64,000 nucleotides of DNA from the NCBI GenBank assembly GCA_951640195.1, contig OX621169.1, forward strand, positions 1,116,001 to 1,180,000. Direction: 5' to 3'. Source of the stretch: Porpolomopsis calyptriformis. Lineage: Eukaryota; Basidiomycota; Agaricomycetes; Agaricales; Hygrophoraceae. The position numbers were made by a program, and so were the translations under genes. A model generated the notes under the pieces. The model saw only the letters and a program-made list of their open reading frames with translations, was not told the DNA's origin and did not search any database. The stretch's first letter is position 1, and each line of letters opens with the position of its first letter. Below, in pieces: positions 21,091 to 33,909 of the stretch.

Positions 21091-24000
21091 ATGGACACTC
21101 AACCAGATGTAAATTTGCTAGAAAGCAATCCTAGCTCACCACTCTCTACCTCTGATAGTGAGGCGTGTAATACCGCATCTTCCCGAGTTCACTTCGGACC
21201 CCTACGATCTTCCGAGAAGAAATTCATTTCTCGACGCCAAACTCTCCATCTCGCTGCTCTTAACCCGCCACACTCGCACTCCGCAGGAGATTCGCCCCGA
21301 CCTCCCCCACAAGACTTGGTCGATAACGAGAACGAATCGGATGTGGAGGAATATGGTCAAGATTACTTGCGCACGGGGACACCTGGCGGCAACCGCTTTC
21401 TCCCAGATGGTAAGGTTGTTGGATGAATCATTTGAATCCGCCCTCGTCTAAACATAGGAATAGAACCTTCTTCTACTCTCGCCACTAGGATTATGAGGGC
21501 CCAAGACAATCCTTCCCCTCCTCCAAACACCCGCGAAGACCACGATCTGCCTACGTTTGGTATCGCTTTGAGTGCGCTTCCTCTTGTCGACACTCCGCAA
21601 TCCTCATCCCCGTCTCCCCCCGCTGTCACTCCCCCCGACCATCGGGAAGAGTTTTCTATCCCTCAACTTTCACAATCACATTTTTCACCAGCAAAACAAG
21701 AACCCTTGCATTCTCCACTCGGCGTCAATGGGTTCGGCCCCGCCTTACAGCAACTTGGCACCCCAATGACCACTTCTCCGAACGACCTCATCTCATTTGA
21801 CTCATTTTCTGCACCTTCTGCAGCGGATATACCACACATTATCCCCGGACCATCAATATTTTCAGCTGAATCGCTTGACATGAATGCGCGCCCTGCGACT
21901 GTAGATGACCTTTTGTGCCGTTCCCCCTCTCCTCCTATCCTACATTCTCCTCGCTTCACCACACCTCCTCCGATCAGCCCTTCCCCCTCTCCCGTTCCTA
22001 CACCCTGCGGTGAAAATGGAGACCACCAAGAGAAACTAGAATTGCTAACAGATACTGAGGATTGTATCGTCGCTGATGCCTCTTCACCTAATAAAGCCGA
22101 GAGCGCATTCGAATCGCCTTCGTTACCAACAGTGGCCTTCCCCACGACTCCGCGATATGACGAGGGAGAGGAGTGGCATACATCACTCAGACGCTCTACT
22201 CGCCCTCGACGCAGTGGCACACCCTATTCCGGCATATCTATAGAAAAATGCCGATCAACACTTTCAGAACACAAGACTCCTTCGCCCCGTAAGCAGTCAC
22301 CTCTCCTTGGGCCACCCTCTAGTCGGAAGAGAGGGAAAGCCGATTCTAATATCCGCCAAATTTCATCAAGCCTCGGTGGGGAGAAAGCAGAAAGCGAAAG
22401 TCCTATTGATCTGGCGGAAGAACCATTGGGTGAACAGGAATCGCGGAACTTGATGGACCAAGGGAAACGACAGGATGTTGATGGGAATGAAGAAACTCGA
22501 AAGAAAGTTGAAGAAGCTGCTCTCCGCAGAGAGTTTGGGTTTTTGTCCCCGCCGTCGTCCGGCGTCCTTACGCGAATGGTGCCCCCCCATGCTTTAGCTA
22601 AGACTGAACTGGACACCCTTTCTGAGGGTCTCGATCCCAAATCGCCTCGACCGATCTTGTTCTCGTCCCCAGTCTTTCGTCCACTGACATTCTCTCCCGC
22701 AGCCCAAGGATCTTCGAGTTTCCGAGTTTCGGACCGTCCCAACGACCCCATGAGTGAACCGAGTCCTTCGGGCTATGTTGCCCAGCGCTCTCCCAGACCT
22801 AAGCCTACAGCGATTGATAATCTAAATCGGACTGGCGCTCGGCGAATACCCATAGAGCAAGCAATTGCACAGGGGCAGATATCTCCTCAAAAAGCTGCAC
22901 AGTTTGTCATGAGATCCCATCATATTCTAGGATCCAGGACAGCGCCTGGCTCGAGTCTGCCACGCAGCCCCGTGTTTCCCCTTCGACCTTCCGCGGGTAG
23001 CCCCGCAAGGAGAGTGCCTATCTCACCAGAACTGGTTCAAGGAAAGAGATTGCGGTCACCCATTAGAACAGTGGTCAAGGGACTCAGTAAGTTCGATGAA
23101 CCTCAGACATTGGGGCTCGGGAACAACAACCGAAAGGATGTCGTTGTCAATGAAGAGCCAAAACCACCATCCATGGTGACCAATAACGACCAAGGGTCGC
23201 CTGTGAGGTCGTCCTTATCACGACCGACCACGACTTCAAAATTACCGTTCCCTCTCGTGCCCACTCGTGGCCTCCAGAAACCAATACTCGAAGAAGCCGA
23301 GATAATAGGGACAGAGAGTCACACTTCGGCTGACCCTAGCGGCACCAATTCCAGTCCTCCGAAATCAGATATGCGACAGAGGTCCACCGCGAGTCGGATT
23401 CCGAGGATTGGCGTCAAACCTTATGCTAGGTCTACCGCTACAACTACATCCGATGCGAGCAAAGCCAATCCAAAGAAAACATGGGGAATAATGAGAAGAG
23501 TTGATTTGGCACCAAGTACCGACACTGCAAAGGCTGTATGTTCACCCTTTTTTTTTGCATTCGAAGCAGGTTTGTCGCTGACCGTGCCAAAATTAGCCTA
23601 AACCCTTCAGAATGGTACAAATGACAAGTGGGAGTGGGAGTGGGAGTGGGAGTAGTTCTGATGATGCCAATGGTCGAAACATCCCGGCTGGCCATGGCAC
23701 TAATTTTGGGTCGGAATCTCCCCTTCGTAATACAGGGCAGCCCGAAGGCTCTACCCTTCCGACCCTCAAAAGGAAACGAGGACCTGAACGTAGTACCCTA
23801 CCCGAAAAGGGTTCTTCCCTCCCCCTGCCACGGCAAGTTGTCTCTGGTCAACCAAATCCAAATCATCCACCCAAAGCTTCTGCCCCGACTAGTCGGAGCC
23901 CGGTGAAGAAGCTACGGCCACCTCTCGTAATTCGAAGGGTTGTCGACAGAGTGTTGAGTGATCGGCAGGAAAATGTTACTAGCCAACAGCCGAATGAAGT

Positions 24001-25148
24001 TCGGCCGACGGATGGCCCTGAAGAAGCTGACTCACTTGTTGCGAGACGGCGGCAAGCTCGATTTACGAGTCAGACACTGGCAGAAGACTCGAAGGCGGAC
24101 GGTCCAGACGAAATCCTCCTATCTTCACCACCGATGTACGATACCTCCTCTCCGGTATCTGCAGGTGAAGCTTTACCTCAAGAGCCCAGGTCCGAAAGTC
24201 TTGGTTCTGCGCTCGATGATGAACACCCCGACGGAGTTCGTCGGACCTCCCGACTAAGAAGAACACTATTTGGACAGGTTGATGTGCGACCATTGCAACC
24301 ACGCCGAAAGACTCATACCCATCCATCGATGCGAGCTGACACTAATATATTCGTCGGAATGAGTGCAGTAGCACTCAGAGCCCTCACGTCCTCCAACACC
24401 GCAAAAAACCAGAAGTACCTTGCTGCCAAGTTGGAAACGGAGGTCGTACGGAAGGAAGGGATGAGGCCCGACAGTCCAACGGTGAAGATAAAGACCATCC
24501 TCCAACGACAAGAAGAAGAGAAGGAACGGCAGAGGAAAGACCGCGCAGAGCGGCGGGCGAGGAGAAGTGATGATGGTTTTGGACTAATTGAACCCGAGGG
24601 ACAAAAGGACCATTGCGACTTGGGTGATGTACTTTTGAATGGATACTGCAACGGGAAAGAACAAGAGGAGAGTGGCGCGGTGGACTTGCCAAAACATCCG
24701 AGAGGTCCTGGAGAGGAAGAAGACTACGAGACTCCCGTTAGACCCGAATGGCCTGGAAAACGATCTAGATGTGACGAGCAGGATGAACCAATGATTGACA
24801 CGAAACGGGTTAAATGGGACCGGGGGTTGTCCACCACGATTGTTCTAGAAGACGTGCGACCACAGAAACAACCTCGTCCCAAGCAGAATCTTGTTAAGAA
24901 AAGTTGTTTGGCAAAGACTGCCAAGGTCAGTGGACATGCTGCTGCAGCGGTTCTCTGATTGACATGCTAAGCAGACTCTTCGTTTGGACGTCTTGGGAAA
25001 TATTCCAAACGCTGAGGCCCCGCTAGCTGACCTTGTCCACGAGAATGTTGTCGTTAAGAAGTTCGTATACGACAACGATTTGGTACCCCTGACCAAAATG
25101 GTGCTTGCTAAAAGTACAAGAACTAAAAGCAAGAAGGGGAAACATTGA
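21091..25148 (+). CDS. Long, largely disordered Ser/Pro-rich nuclear-type hypothetical protein (about 1,300 residues)
   Basis: The start at 21,091 gives MDTQPDVNLLESNPSSPLST. Introns lie near 21,411 (G + GA joins to DGIEPSSTLATR), at 23,536-23,596 (joins DTAKA to PKPFRMVQM), and near 24,926-24,975 (joins LAKTAK to TLRLDVLGNIPN). Most of the protein is low-complexity, with many SP/TP sites. A hexanucleotide repeat encodes alternating Ser-Gly. One segment looks folded: FVGMSAVALRALTSS, AAKLETEVVRKEGMRPDSPT, then a charged coiled coil RQEEEKERQRKDRAERRAR. Several KKxR-type patches suggest a nuclear location. A role as a chromatin or mitotic scaffold is possible, but no family is recognised. Confidence 0.65.
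23627..23650 (+). repeat. Coding hexanucleotide microsatellite, four copies of AGTGGG
   Basis: Four perfect units inside an exon of the long disordered hypothetical gene, encoding a Ser-Gly run. Being a multiple of three, length changes would keep the frame. Confidence 0.9.
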
Positions 25149-25323
25149 TCGCTCGTCACTCTCGTCTATCGCTTTCTTTCGGCTTCAACCCCCTTGATTT
25201 CTACCATTGCTTGTATCTTTATTGGATATCACACCCACCGACTACATGTATGTACAGTATACTGTAGATTCAAGCGTTTGAGGATAATGTTGCTCGTCTT
25301 GTATTCCTGTGAATGTTCGTTCT

Positions 25324-26482
25324 TCATTTGCTTTCCCCTCTATAATTGATGGTGGGCGACGCCTGGTTAACCGGGAGAACGAACACTTCGGCGACGTTTA
25401 CATGTGCCGGGCGCGATGCCACCCAAACAATTTCTTCCGCGATGTCTTCCGCAGTCACTGTTTTGTTGAAAGCATTAGAAGAAAAGGGTGTATGATCATC
25501 AAAATGTGGATTACGCGGTTGTAGACCCTCGTAAACTTTATCGGCTGTAGCTTTATCGCCCCGGAAACGAACGATAGAGAATTCGGTCTCAACCATACCT
25601 AGGATAAACGATGCTAAGATAGATGACACAACCAGCAAGAAGGAGAAAACACTACCAGGTTGAATCTCAGATACTCGAATGGGCGTGTTCACCAGTTCTC
25701 TTATCAATGACCCTGTGAACGCCTTCAGAGCAAACTTGGTAGCATTGTAGATGCTGCCGCCTGCATACGGCTCACGGCCTGCGATAGAGCCTATGTTGAT
25801 GAAATGCCCAGACTTTTTGGCCTTGAAGTCTATAGGATTGAGGTTAAATTGATGATGAGAAGTTGGCGGAGATGTTGAGATGCTCACGTTTAATGAGCTG
25901 CTGGGTCATACCAATCAGGCCGATGATATTTGTTGCAAACATTCCGTCGATGACAGAATCGTCAATCTCGCCTACGTGCTCCAGGCCTTGAACATATCCC
26001 GCGTTGTTGACTGAGAGACCTCTCATCAGCGTCCAAGTTGCGTTCGTGTGAAATTGGGGCATTTACCTAGAATATCGACATTTGACAGATCTTTGGGTAG
26101 CTTGTCCCACAGTGCTGCGACCTGAGCCTTGTCAGAGACATCGAGCTGGATGGCAGCGAATTTTCCGCCATGCTGGATGCCTGATTCTTTATGTGCCGCT
26201 GCGCAAGCAGCCGCGACAGCGTTAAGGTTGTCTAGGCGGCGGGCGAGCAAGGCCACATTTGATCCTGCCTGGGGTGACGCCGTGAAAGTGAATCTAGGAG
26301 CGCGAAAGAGGCAAAAGGACGCTCACCCTGGCGAAGAGGATGGCAGTAGCCTACTCGATAGGCAAAGTTCAGAAGGCGACAAAAGGTGTGTGATGCAAGC
26401 TACTCACAGCACCGATCCCAGAACTTGCGCCAGTGACAATGACCGTTTTACCACGTAAACGGGACGCGTTGAGGATGGACAT
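25324..26482 (-). CDS. Short-chain dehydrogenase/reductase (YMR226C/YdfG-like)
   Basis: The start at 26,482 gives MSILNASRLRGKTVIVTGAS with the cofactor-binding TGxxxGIG. Then come the arginine-rich ALLARRLDNL (suggesting NADP preference), FAAIQLDVSD, VDILVNNAGYVQG and HFINIGSIAG. The catalytic Tyr-Lys pair is in SIYNATKFALKAF, with IRVSEIQPGMVETEFS after it. This is the classical SDR order with all catalytic elements. Similar yeast and bacterial enzymes oxidise serine or 3-hydroxy acids and reduce their semialdehydes. Short introns interrupt it, with splices before MVETEFS and before LTAEDIAEEIV. It is divergent from the UPF0658 gene with 127 bp between starts. Confidence 0.9.
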
Positions 26483-26609
26483 TGGAGGTTATCTTATCTG
26501 ATATGTAACGATTATATAATATTCCGATGATTCTATTTGCCTGGGCCGAGTCGGCCAATCCAGGTCACAGTCGTGGTGCTATCACTTTTTATTATATTTT
26601 TCTTGAACC

Positions 26610-28434
26610 ATGGCCGTTGAACCATTTCTATCGACCAGGCCTCAAAAGGCCTTCATCATTACCAGTGCGTATCCAGCATTCCGTCAACTTATGATCACTC
26701 TTTCACCTCTCCCCTGCAGTTTCAATTCGTTAGTGGTTGATGTTTCTCACCCTCATGTCTTGGTCCTGACTGCTTCTTCGAATGAAAGAGGCCCTGGTCG
26801 TGATTGCGATGGTAGCAATCACATTTAGAATGGTTCGTTGCCTTCTCCTATACCCAACTTATCTTGGATTGACTCGCCACTCAGATCAACACCTTCAGCG
26901 GGCCTGCCAAGGTGATTCGCTAGATCGATCGTTTTCACGGAGAACTGACATGTCTGCAGACTTTACCTTGTTATCTTGCTCTTTTCGCATTGGCCGAGTG
27001 AGTGAATCGTCATCGCAAATCGCTCGTGGCAGTAATACGAGGTCCTTTTAGGATTTTCGAACTTCTAATGGCTTTCGACGCATTACGGCTGAGAAATATC
27101 GTACAGCTGATAGGCATTTTCTGTCTGTACCTTTCTCGTTCCTGTCCTTTGTTGTCAACTGAAATCTCTCAGTCTTCCACGGTGCCCTCGTGGTCTTCGC
27201 CGCGCTTCAAGTTCGTCAGACAAAGACAGCCTTGTTCACGCTTGGGGATTGTGGTATCGTTGTCAGTTTCCTAACAAGCTCTCTCGAGATATAAGATTGA
27301 TTAATTGCTTGACATCATAGGATTGTTCTGCGTTGTGGAGAAAGGTTGAAGTTTATTTGATCATCGCCCCCTGTGTCATTGCGGCATCCTGGTTTTTTGT
27401 TCTTTTCTGGATCAAGCAACTATATGCCGAGTTTGGGTGAGTAAGTGCTCCCCATCTCTTCGCCTCTAACCATATATTAGGTGGGTCATCTTCCATGTCG
27501 TCGGAGCCAATCCGAAAATGAAGTGTAAGTTGAAATGTTTCGCAGATCTTGACACTGATTTGATACTCTGTTTTAGCAATGTACCAATGGTATCAAATCA
27601 TGGTTTGCCTTCTAAAGTTCGATTTCTTCGCCTTCAGCGGTGTGACTATGCAGGTACTTTATTTTGACCCTAGCCTGAGCACCTCCCGTTCACGGTTGTT
27701 ATGGTAGCTCCTCATCGTCGTGTTGAAAGAGGATTCTGCTGAGTTTGGGGTGACGATTGCGGCCATTCCTGTTGTTCTCTTGCTATTGGCCGGTTGTGGT
27801 GTGGCTGTCGCACGGGAAATAAAATGGTACGCGCTGCATAGAATATACTCACCGCATTCTCAATGTATTCACAGGCTCATGACTGTATCTCTTGCAACGA
27901 TGTTGGCTGCCCTCAGCTACTGTGAGTCCGAAGCTCTGTCTAAACGAACTAATTTGTTGATACACGTGCCTGCCCTATTCTTCTAGTTCGTAAGTGCAGT
28001 TATTTTTCAACGTGTAGCACTGATAGATCCGCTGATAGTGTTCAAACTTGTTCGTTTCTACGAACCGGTGACGGCACCCCAATACGAAACTACAAGGGCC
28101 ACACTCACTGTTTTTAGTAAGTTCATTCATTTCACCTTGGTGGATGCTCTAACCTTTCCAACACCACAGCTATTGTCGCATTCCTACTCCTATTTGGAAC
28201 ATTTGCTGTCGGCCTTCGGTGCTTTGCCGACTTTGACAAGGGCCTCCTGGATGTGAAGGTCCACGGTCAGTCTATTACCACTAGACGATTCAAGTTGCTG
28301 CTGATAATGGATACCCAAAAGACATGCCAACAAGACCGAAAATGCCAGTCAACACTGATACCACCGGAATGACCCAGCAGGGCCAATCCTATGTAGGAGG
28401 CTCCCAACTGGGCCCTCGTATATCCATCGAATGA
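26610..28434 (+). CDS. UPF0658 Golgi-apparatus-type membrane protein
   Basis: A multi-pass membrane protein matching the fungal UPF0658 family (fission yeast SPAC1952.10c-like) in recalled motif order: FELLMAFDALRLRNIVQLIG, a helix ALVVFAALQVRQTKTALFTL, DCSALWRKVEVYLII with FFVLFWIKQLYAEFGW, MYQWYQIMVCLLKFDFFAFS, VVLKEDSAEFGVTIAAIPVV, FKLVRFYEPV and VGLRCFADFDKGLLDVK. Exons are very small: 26,610-26,664; a 9-nt micro-exon 26,720-26,728 (completing ISIQ); from 26,789; and 27 nt at 26,885-26,911. The tail ends QLGPRISIE at the TGA of 28,432-28,434. Its molecular role is unknown; the homologues are Golgi-localised. Confidence 0.78.
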
Positions 28435-28614
28435 GGATCGCTCATCTTGCGGACTTGTTTTGAATATCTAGTGCAGATATCCCATAATTTTTCGCTGTAT
28501 GATTACCACAAGCATGTGTCCTAACCTACCGACTGCCTTATTGGAGTATACCATCTCGTTATAGACTTTGTGCCACATTCAGACTCGAACTCGTTGAGGA
28601 CCATTCACAAGGTC

Positions 28615-29285
28615 ATGCTGCAGCTAGCGAAACCCTTGCGCAGACATTGGAGGGCGTTTCTAGATAAGGTATGATTTGGTTTCCAACGTGGATTTCCACC
28701 GCTCATCCACTCGATGACTACAGACAAACGTTATAGTCACCGCCTTGACGGCTGCTTTCCTGCTGGTTACACACTCTGTCGGAGTGGGCTATTTCTGTTT
28801 GGGAGCTGTAACGTGCTCCTTTACAGTGAAGATGGTCAAGATGGCTGTGCGTCAACCACGGCCGGCAATGCATCCCTCTCAGCGAAAGGTGTCGTACGGG
28901 TAAGCGAACATTTACCCAGTATCAAATATCTTATTTTGCTTTCTTCCGCAGGATGCCTAGCACTCACTCAGCGACCATCTGTTACTACGCTGCTTATTTT
29001 CCCCTGGTTTGTATGTATGACAGCACCGACGCCTTCTTCCCTATTGGATCAATTTGGCGGGTCCTCGCGCCATGTATACTCGTGATGTGGGCGATGCTGA
29101 TGTCCCTCTCCAGAGTCTGGCTGGGTCACCACACACCAGTGCAAGTCGTTTTTGGATGCTTGTATGGCTTAGTGTTCGCATTCCTGTGGTTTACGATGTG
29201 GACCAGCGGTTTAGACCGATTCGGGGGAATCGTCGGCAATGCTGGTCATTCATACATCGTTCTACTTCGTAGTCGTTTTTCGTAG
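28615..29285 (+). CDS. PAP2-family membrane phosphatase, dolichyldiphosphatase-like
   Basis: The phosphatase signature appears in three parts. Motif 1 is KMAVRQPRP. Motif 2 is SYGMPSTHSA, rebuilt across the intron before GATGCC. Motif 3 is SRVWLGHHTPVQV, with the catalytic His. It is surrounded by hydrophobic helices (VIVTALTAAFLLVTHSVGVG and LYGLVFAFLWFTMW). The YGMPSTHS form and the Q following the third motif resemble dolichyldiphosphatases, which recycle dolichyl pyrophosphate in the ER for N-glycosylation. The N terminus is uncertain: an in-frame region (DFVPHSDSNSLRTIHK) precedes the ATG at 28,615, so an upstream exon may exist. It ends YIVLLRSRFS. Confidence 0.75.
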
Positions 29286-29329
29286 CATTCCTGGATACAT
29301 CCTGTTGTCTCTATGCCACCACAAGAAGG

Positions 29330-29335
29330 CACGTG
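29330..29335. promoter_or_regulatory. CACGTG site, DNAJC9 promoter
   Basis: GCACGTGA, 50 bp upstream of the DNAJC9-like start codon. Confidence 0.45.
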
Positions 29336-29385
29336 ACTAATCACGGTGTTCCAAGTCACAGGATCGTGACGCGTTACAGTAACCC

Positions 29386-30449
29386 ATGGACAACGATGAT
29401 GACCCTATAACGCAGTTCTTTCCTGGCGAAGACGATGTTGACCTGTATGCCGTTCTGTCCCTCAAGCAAGACGCTAAACTTGAGGATATAAAGAAGGCAT
29501 ATCGCCGCCAGGCGCTCATCTATCACCCCGACAAACACGCTACCGCGAGTGAAAGCGCGAGAGCCGACGCGTCGGTCAAGTTCCAACAGATAGGTTTCGC
29601 GTATGCCGTGCTCAGCGACGAGAAGCGGAGACAGAGATATGATGCTACCGGAAAAACAGACGAAGGTTTCCAACTCCCTGCAGAAGAAGATGGATGGGAA
29701 GCCTACTTTGAGGCGATGTTCGATCGTGTCACGAGGGGCAAACTGGATGAGATGAAGAAGGAGTACCAAGGTTATTTCACCATGCAGAACAGACCTCTCT
29801 TTGGCTCACAACGTTCTGTGCCAACCCAGGCTCATCCGAGGAAGTTGAAGATGTCAAGAACGCTTATATCCAAACCTGCGGCTCAATCGCAGAAATAATG
29901 ACCTATATTCCCCATTCCACACACGACGACGAAGCGCGTTTCATTGTCCTCATATCCAATCTGATTTCATCCGGAGACCTGCTTTCCCTTCTGGCTTGGG
30001 AATCAAGTGTCAAGGACGAGAAATCGAGATTGGTGCGGAAGAAGCAAGGTGAAAAAGAGGCCAAAGAAGCGGAGGCCTTGGCGAAGGAGCTGGGTGTATG
30101 GGATGAATTTTACGGTAGCGGCAAGGCGGGTGATCGGAAGACGAAGGGTAAAAACAAGCGGAGTGGGAAGAAGGAAAAGGAAGCAGAGCAAGATGCTGGC
30201 GACGACACCTCTGTGCTCCAAGCAATGATACTCAAGAGGAAGAAAAATGTAGACGGGTTCCTGGACAGTCTCGCCGCAAAATACGCGGAGCAACCATCGA
30301 AAAAATCTAGGCGAAGTGCGCCTGAACCCCCAGAGATGAACGACGAGGAATTTGAAAAGCTGCAAAAGCAACTTTTCGGAGATAAATCGAAACCCTCGAA
30401 CGGGATGACTGATTCAAGTGGCAAGAGGGCGAAAAGGAACAAGAAGTAG
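29386..30449 (+). CDS. DNAJC9: J-domain protein, DNAJC9-like
   Basis: After an acidic start (MDNDDDPITQFFPGEDDVD) comes a complete J domain. It includes LYAVLSLKQDAKLEDIKKAY, the HPD tripeptide in LIYHPDKHA, and FAYAVLSDEKRRQRYDATG. DNAJC9 is a histone H3-H4 co-chaperone recruiting Hsp70. The following helical region (WEAYFEAMFDRVTRGKLDEM) and the segment after the intron (SSEEVEDVKNAYIQTCGSIA, MTYIPHSTHDDEARF) fit its histone-binding part. The C terminus is Lys/Glu-rich with nuclear-localisation-type KKSRR and ends KRAKRNKK. One intron (donor GTTATT near 29,771, acceptor near 29,830). A CACGTGA site lies 50 bp upstream of the start. Confidence 0.88.
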
Positions 30450-30499
30450 GAGTGTTGCAATGTAGTTTTACATGTACCTGGATACAGACACTTGGTAAC

Positions 30500-33400
30500 T
30501 TACAAATAACGAACAGAGTCAATTCCAAGACTACGTCGTGCGTGTATGATGGCCACCAGCTCCTTCATCGACTCTTCTAGAATGACAACATTGTCTAACA
30601 ACTGCGATAAGGTCACTTTCGTTGTCCTCTCTCGTTCGTCCTGATCATCGTCATCGACCGATTTTCCCATCACGTCCTTCTCACCCCATTGGCTAGACGA
30701 GGCAAAAACATCCTCCTCGTCTGCGTTCCACTTCGTCGATTTCGCAGGTGTCCAAGGACTTGACGGAGGCAATGGTGCAACAAATGGCTCAACGACAATC
30801 GATCCTGTTCGCTCATAGTGAGGGCCAAAAGGGCTGGCAGCAACACGTTTGCTGCTGCCCTTGGGAGGTGTGACCGGTTCAGAGGAAACCGATGCTGCCT
30901 TTGGCCTGTTCTTTTTTGGTGTTAAAAAGGACACAAGCGAAGACTTGGGTTTCTGTTTAGGACGCTGAGCCAAGGTTTCTGGAGTCGGCGTGGAACTTTT
31001 CTCGTCCGACAACTCCAAAGCCAGTGTCAGCGCATCAGCGAGATTTTCCGAAAATAACAACCCTTGGCGTCGTTCCAAAAGGAACTTGTCAAATTTATCA
31101 ACGATTTGTCGGTACTTCTCGAGTTGACCGACTAAGCCCTGAAAAATGGAGTGCAACACAGGTTGAGACTGCTCGTCCATACTTGAAGCAGGCAGAGGAT
31201 TCGAATCTGCGGCAAGTTTCTCCTCTATCTCGTAATCGATGGAACGGTCATCTCCGTCACCCGCCAAACCAAAACTACGTTTCCCTGGGTCTCGGGGGGT
31301 TGCGTCATTTGAAGCAAACGTAAGCCATCCCGCAAGCGAGCGGTCTGGGTGAACTGCCAATGTGGCGAGTACACCGGTCAGAGCAATATTGAACTCTGGA
31401 GTGTTATAGAAGAATTTGCGGAGACATTCAAGGATGACAGAGATAATAGGGTCGTTGACATTGAGACGGTGTTTTAGATGTGCTCGAGATTCTGCGTCAA
31501 GGTCAGAATGGAAGGACTTTTGGTTGTAGATTGCAAACAGCGCATCGCGGAGATAGTGATCGTATCCGGTGCTGAAAGAATCACTGCTATGCGATGGGTC
31601 AACACGTGAAACCAGCGTAAGATATAAACCCATCTCTCGTTCATGAGTAGAATATGTTGTTTCAGGTTGGAAGAAAACAGACACGGGTGATGGGGATATT
31701 TGAGCATCCATACTGTCGTCGTCCGCACCAGGGTAGACAAACGATTCCTCGTCGTCCGAAGAAACTGGGCTTTTCGGAGACATAGAAACCATGGATGGAA
31801 CAGGAAAGCTGGTCGCCATTGTGTCAGGGATGACGATCAACAATCGATCTACTGTGAATTGGGGATGCCGCAGCAGAAGAGACTGGAACAACTGCAACGC
31901 AGCTGTGGACGTAGGCAGGGACCTGGATCGCAAATTCGACATGAGCAAGTCCTTCAATGTGAAGCGACCCATTGAAGTGAAGTATTCCGACGGACGCCTA
32001 GATTCTGGAGCTTCCATCTCCAACAGTAGCATAGCGCTGCTTTTCCTTCGGCGAAGCTTATTCTGCTTGTCTGCTGCCCCTGGCTTTGTGCCTTGTGGTG
32101 GAGGATTGTTCCCCAGCATCAACATCGAATGTGGTCGTTGACGAGGACGAACATCGTCATTATCTTCGCTGATCAAGAAGTCAACGAGAAGATCGGACAG
32201 AGGTCCTTCTTGTAGAGTGCGGATCATCACCTCGATATAAGACATGACAGCGACGGCACTCCCGTCATTGTCAGAGCATTCCAGAATGGAGGGATACAAA
32301 ACGTTTTCTAGAAATATCTGGCGTACGGCATCCAAAATTGATTGCACAATGGCAGTTCCGACAAGCATCGACGGATCTAGGGAGGGATCGACAGAACCAT
32401 GTGTTACGTTTCGCCGGAGGACATCTTGTAAGAACTCAAGCAACTTTAGGAAATGGTCGAGGCGAGACCTAAAGTCGGGATTTGAGGCATCCTCGATTCC
32501 TAAGGAACGGCTCTTGTGCCGCGATACTTCTTGCCTCTCCCTTTCCTCGTCAGTGTCGAGTCCTGCACCAATGACCATCCCTGTCCCTTGACCCACTTCT
32601 GCGACTGCCGCAGGACGAAATTCGAGCTTAGACGGCAGAAGAGAGTATACGGCACCCAGGCCGGCCCCGAGAACTTCAGAGAAATCACCATCAAGGATGT
32701 ACTCAGCCAATGCAAGGGCAGCCTCAGTGATTGGGTCATGTTCACTGGTGGGTTGTTCATCCCCCCCTAGTCTGTGGATGGGCTCTCCAGGGGACATGGC
32801 GACATCCATGAGGAATAACAAGCCGGCACGAGCGAAGTCCCCAATCTGACCCTCGCGATGAACAAATCGGAGAAGGTAATTGAAGAGAAGAAATTCGTAT
32901 TCTGGTTTCTTGGTATCAGATGCACCTGGCCCTGAGGTTACCGTTAGTTGTGAAGGGACGGGAGAAGAGGAACGATTTGAGCCGGATAAGGCGGGGGGAA
33001 GTTTGTCGTCAGCTTTCACGGATGCGTTGCCTTCTTCTTCTTCCTCATCCTCATCCTCGTCCTCCTCTTCAACAGAGAATAGTGGTTCAGAATGGTAACT
33101 ATGCTTGTCGTGGAAGAAAATCATGAGCAATTCCCGGTAAGTCCGTATGCGGCTGCAGAGAATGCATAGCAAGTTGACCACTGTATCGAAAAATGAGCAC
33201 ATGAGTTGGTGGCGGTTGAAGTAACTCACGATCCTCTTCGTACTCTGAAGGCTGACTTCGAACAGCGCTGCCAGCGGCGCCCATAACTTTGCTCCGACCG
33301 TCCAGTTGCTCCTGTAGGTCATCTCCAACACAATTACGCAGTAATCTCAGCACGGCACGATGAACAACCGAATGGACGAGAAACTGTTCATCAAGAAGAA

Positions 33401-33909
33401 TGACCATGTTTTGGACGGCTCGTAAAACCTCTGCTTGGATACCGAATGGTTTGTCTGTCTCGCTCAGTCTGACCAAGGTCCCGAGAACGTCTGAAGAAGA
33501 TATTCAGCACGATGGCGGTGTTTGAGGGCAACGCTGACCATTCTTCAATAGATATTCCAAGCAGCTACCCGTGTCGCTATGAGAGCAGTATTTGCACGGG
33601 AAAGCATCCGAGACTGAGAACGGCTGACGTACCCATCTTCCGTGCGTGTTGATTCCCAGACGAGGGAGTCCACCATAGCTTGCAGATGAGCAGGTACATC
33701 CGTAGACTTGATTCCTCTCGCTAACTGACGTTCGTCGGGATATGAAAGAGTGTTCTGATCAGAGCTGAGGATGAGTGAATGTAAGGATGTGAAAGAACAA
33801 GGCCGACTTTGATAAGATTCCACGACTTGTTGAACTCGAGAGAGTGGTCGTGAACGGTCTTAACTGGCGGTTGCGCGCTCGTTCTGAGGAATTTGGAGAA
33901 ATAGTCCAT
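30500..33909 (-). CDS. FHF-complex HOOK-interacting protein (FHIP/FAM160, RAI16-like)
   Basis: The start at 33,909 gives MDYFSKFLRTSAQPPVKTVH. Conserved family stretches follow: QAMVDSLVWES, LLKN, TDKPFGIQAEVLRAVQNMVI, HRAVLRLLRNCVGD, LLCILCSRIRTYRELLMIFF, EYEFLLFNYLLRFVHREGQI and DFARAGLLFLMDVAM. A long C-terminal part has helical and disordered segments. FHIP proteins join Hook and FTS to link early endosomes to dynein; in hyphae this drives long-range endosome transport. The last exon is 2.7 kb with few or no introns, in contrast with the 5' end. An acidic Glu/Asp run (near 33,030-33,070) is encoded by a degenerate triplet repeat. It is divergent from the gene at 34,159. Confidence 0.82.

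Noticed and set aside
33030..33070. Triplet-like repeat as a possible microsatellite or CRISPR-like array
   Set aside because: It is a degenerate run of codons encoding the acidic stretch of the FHIP protein, with no spacers.
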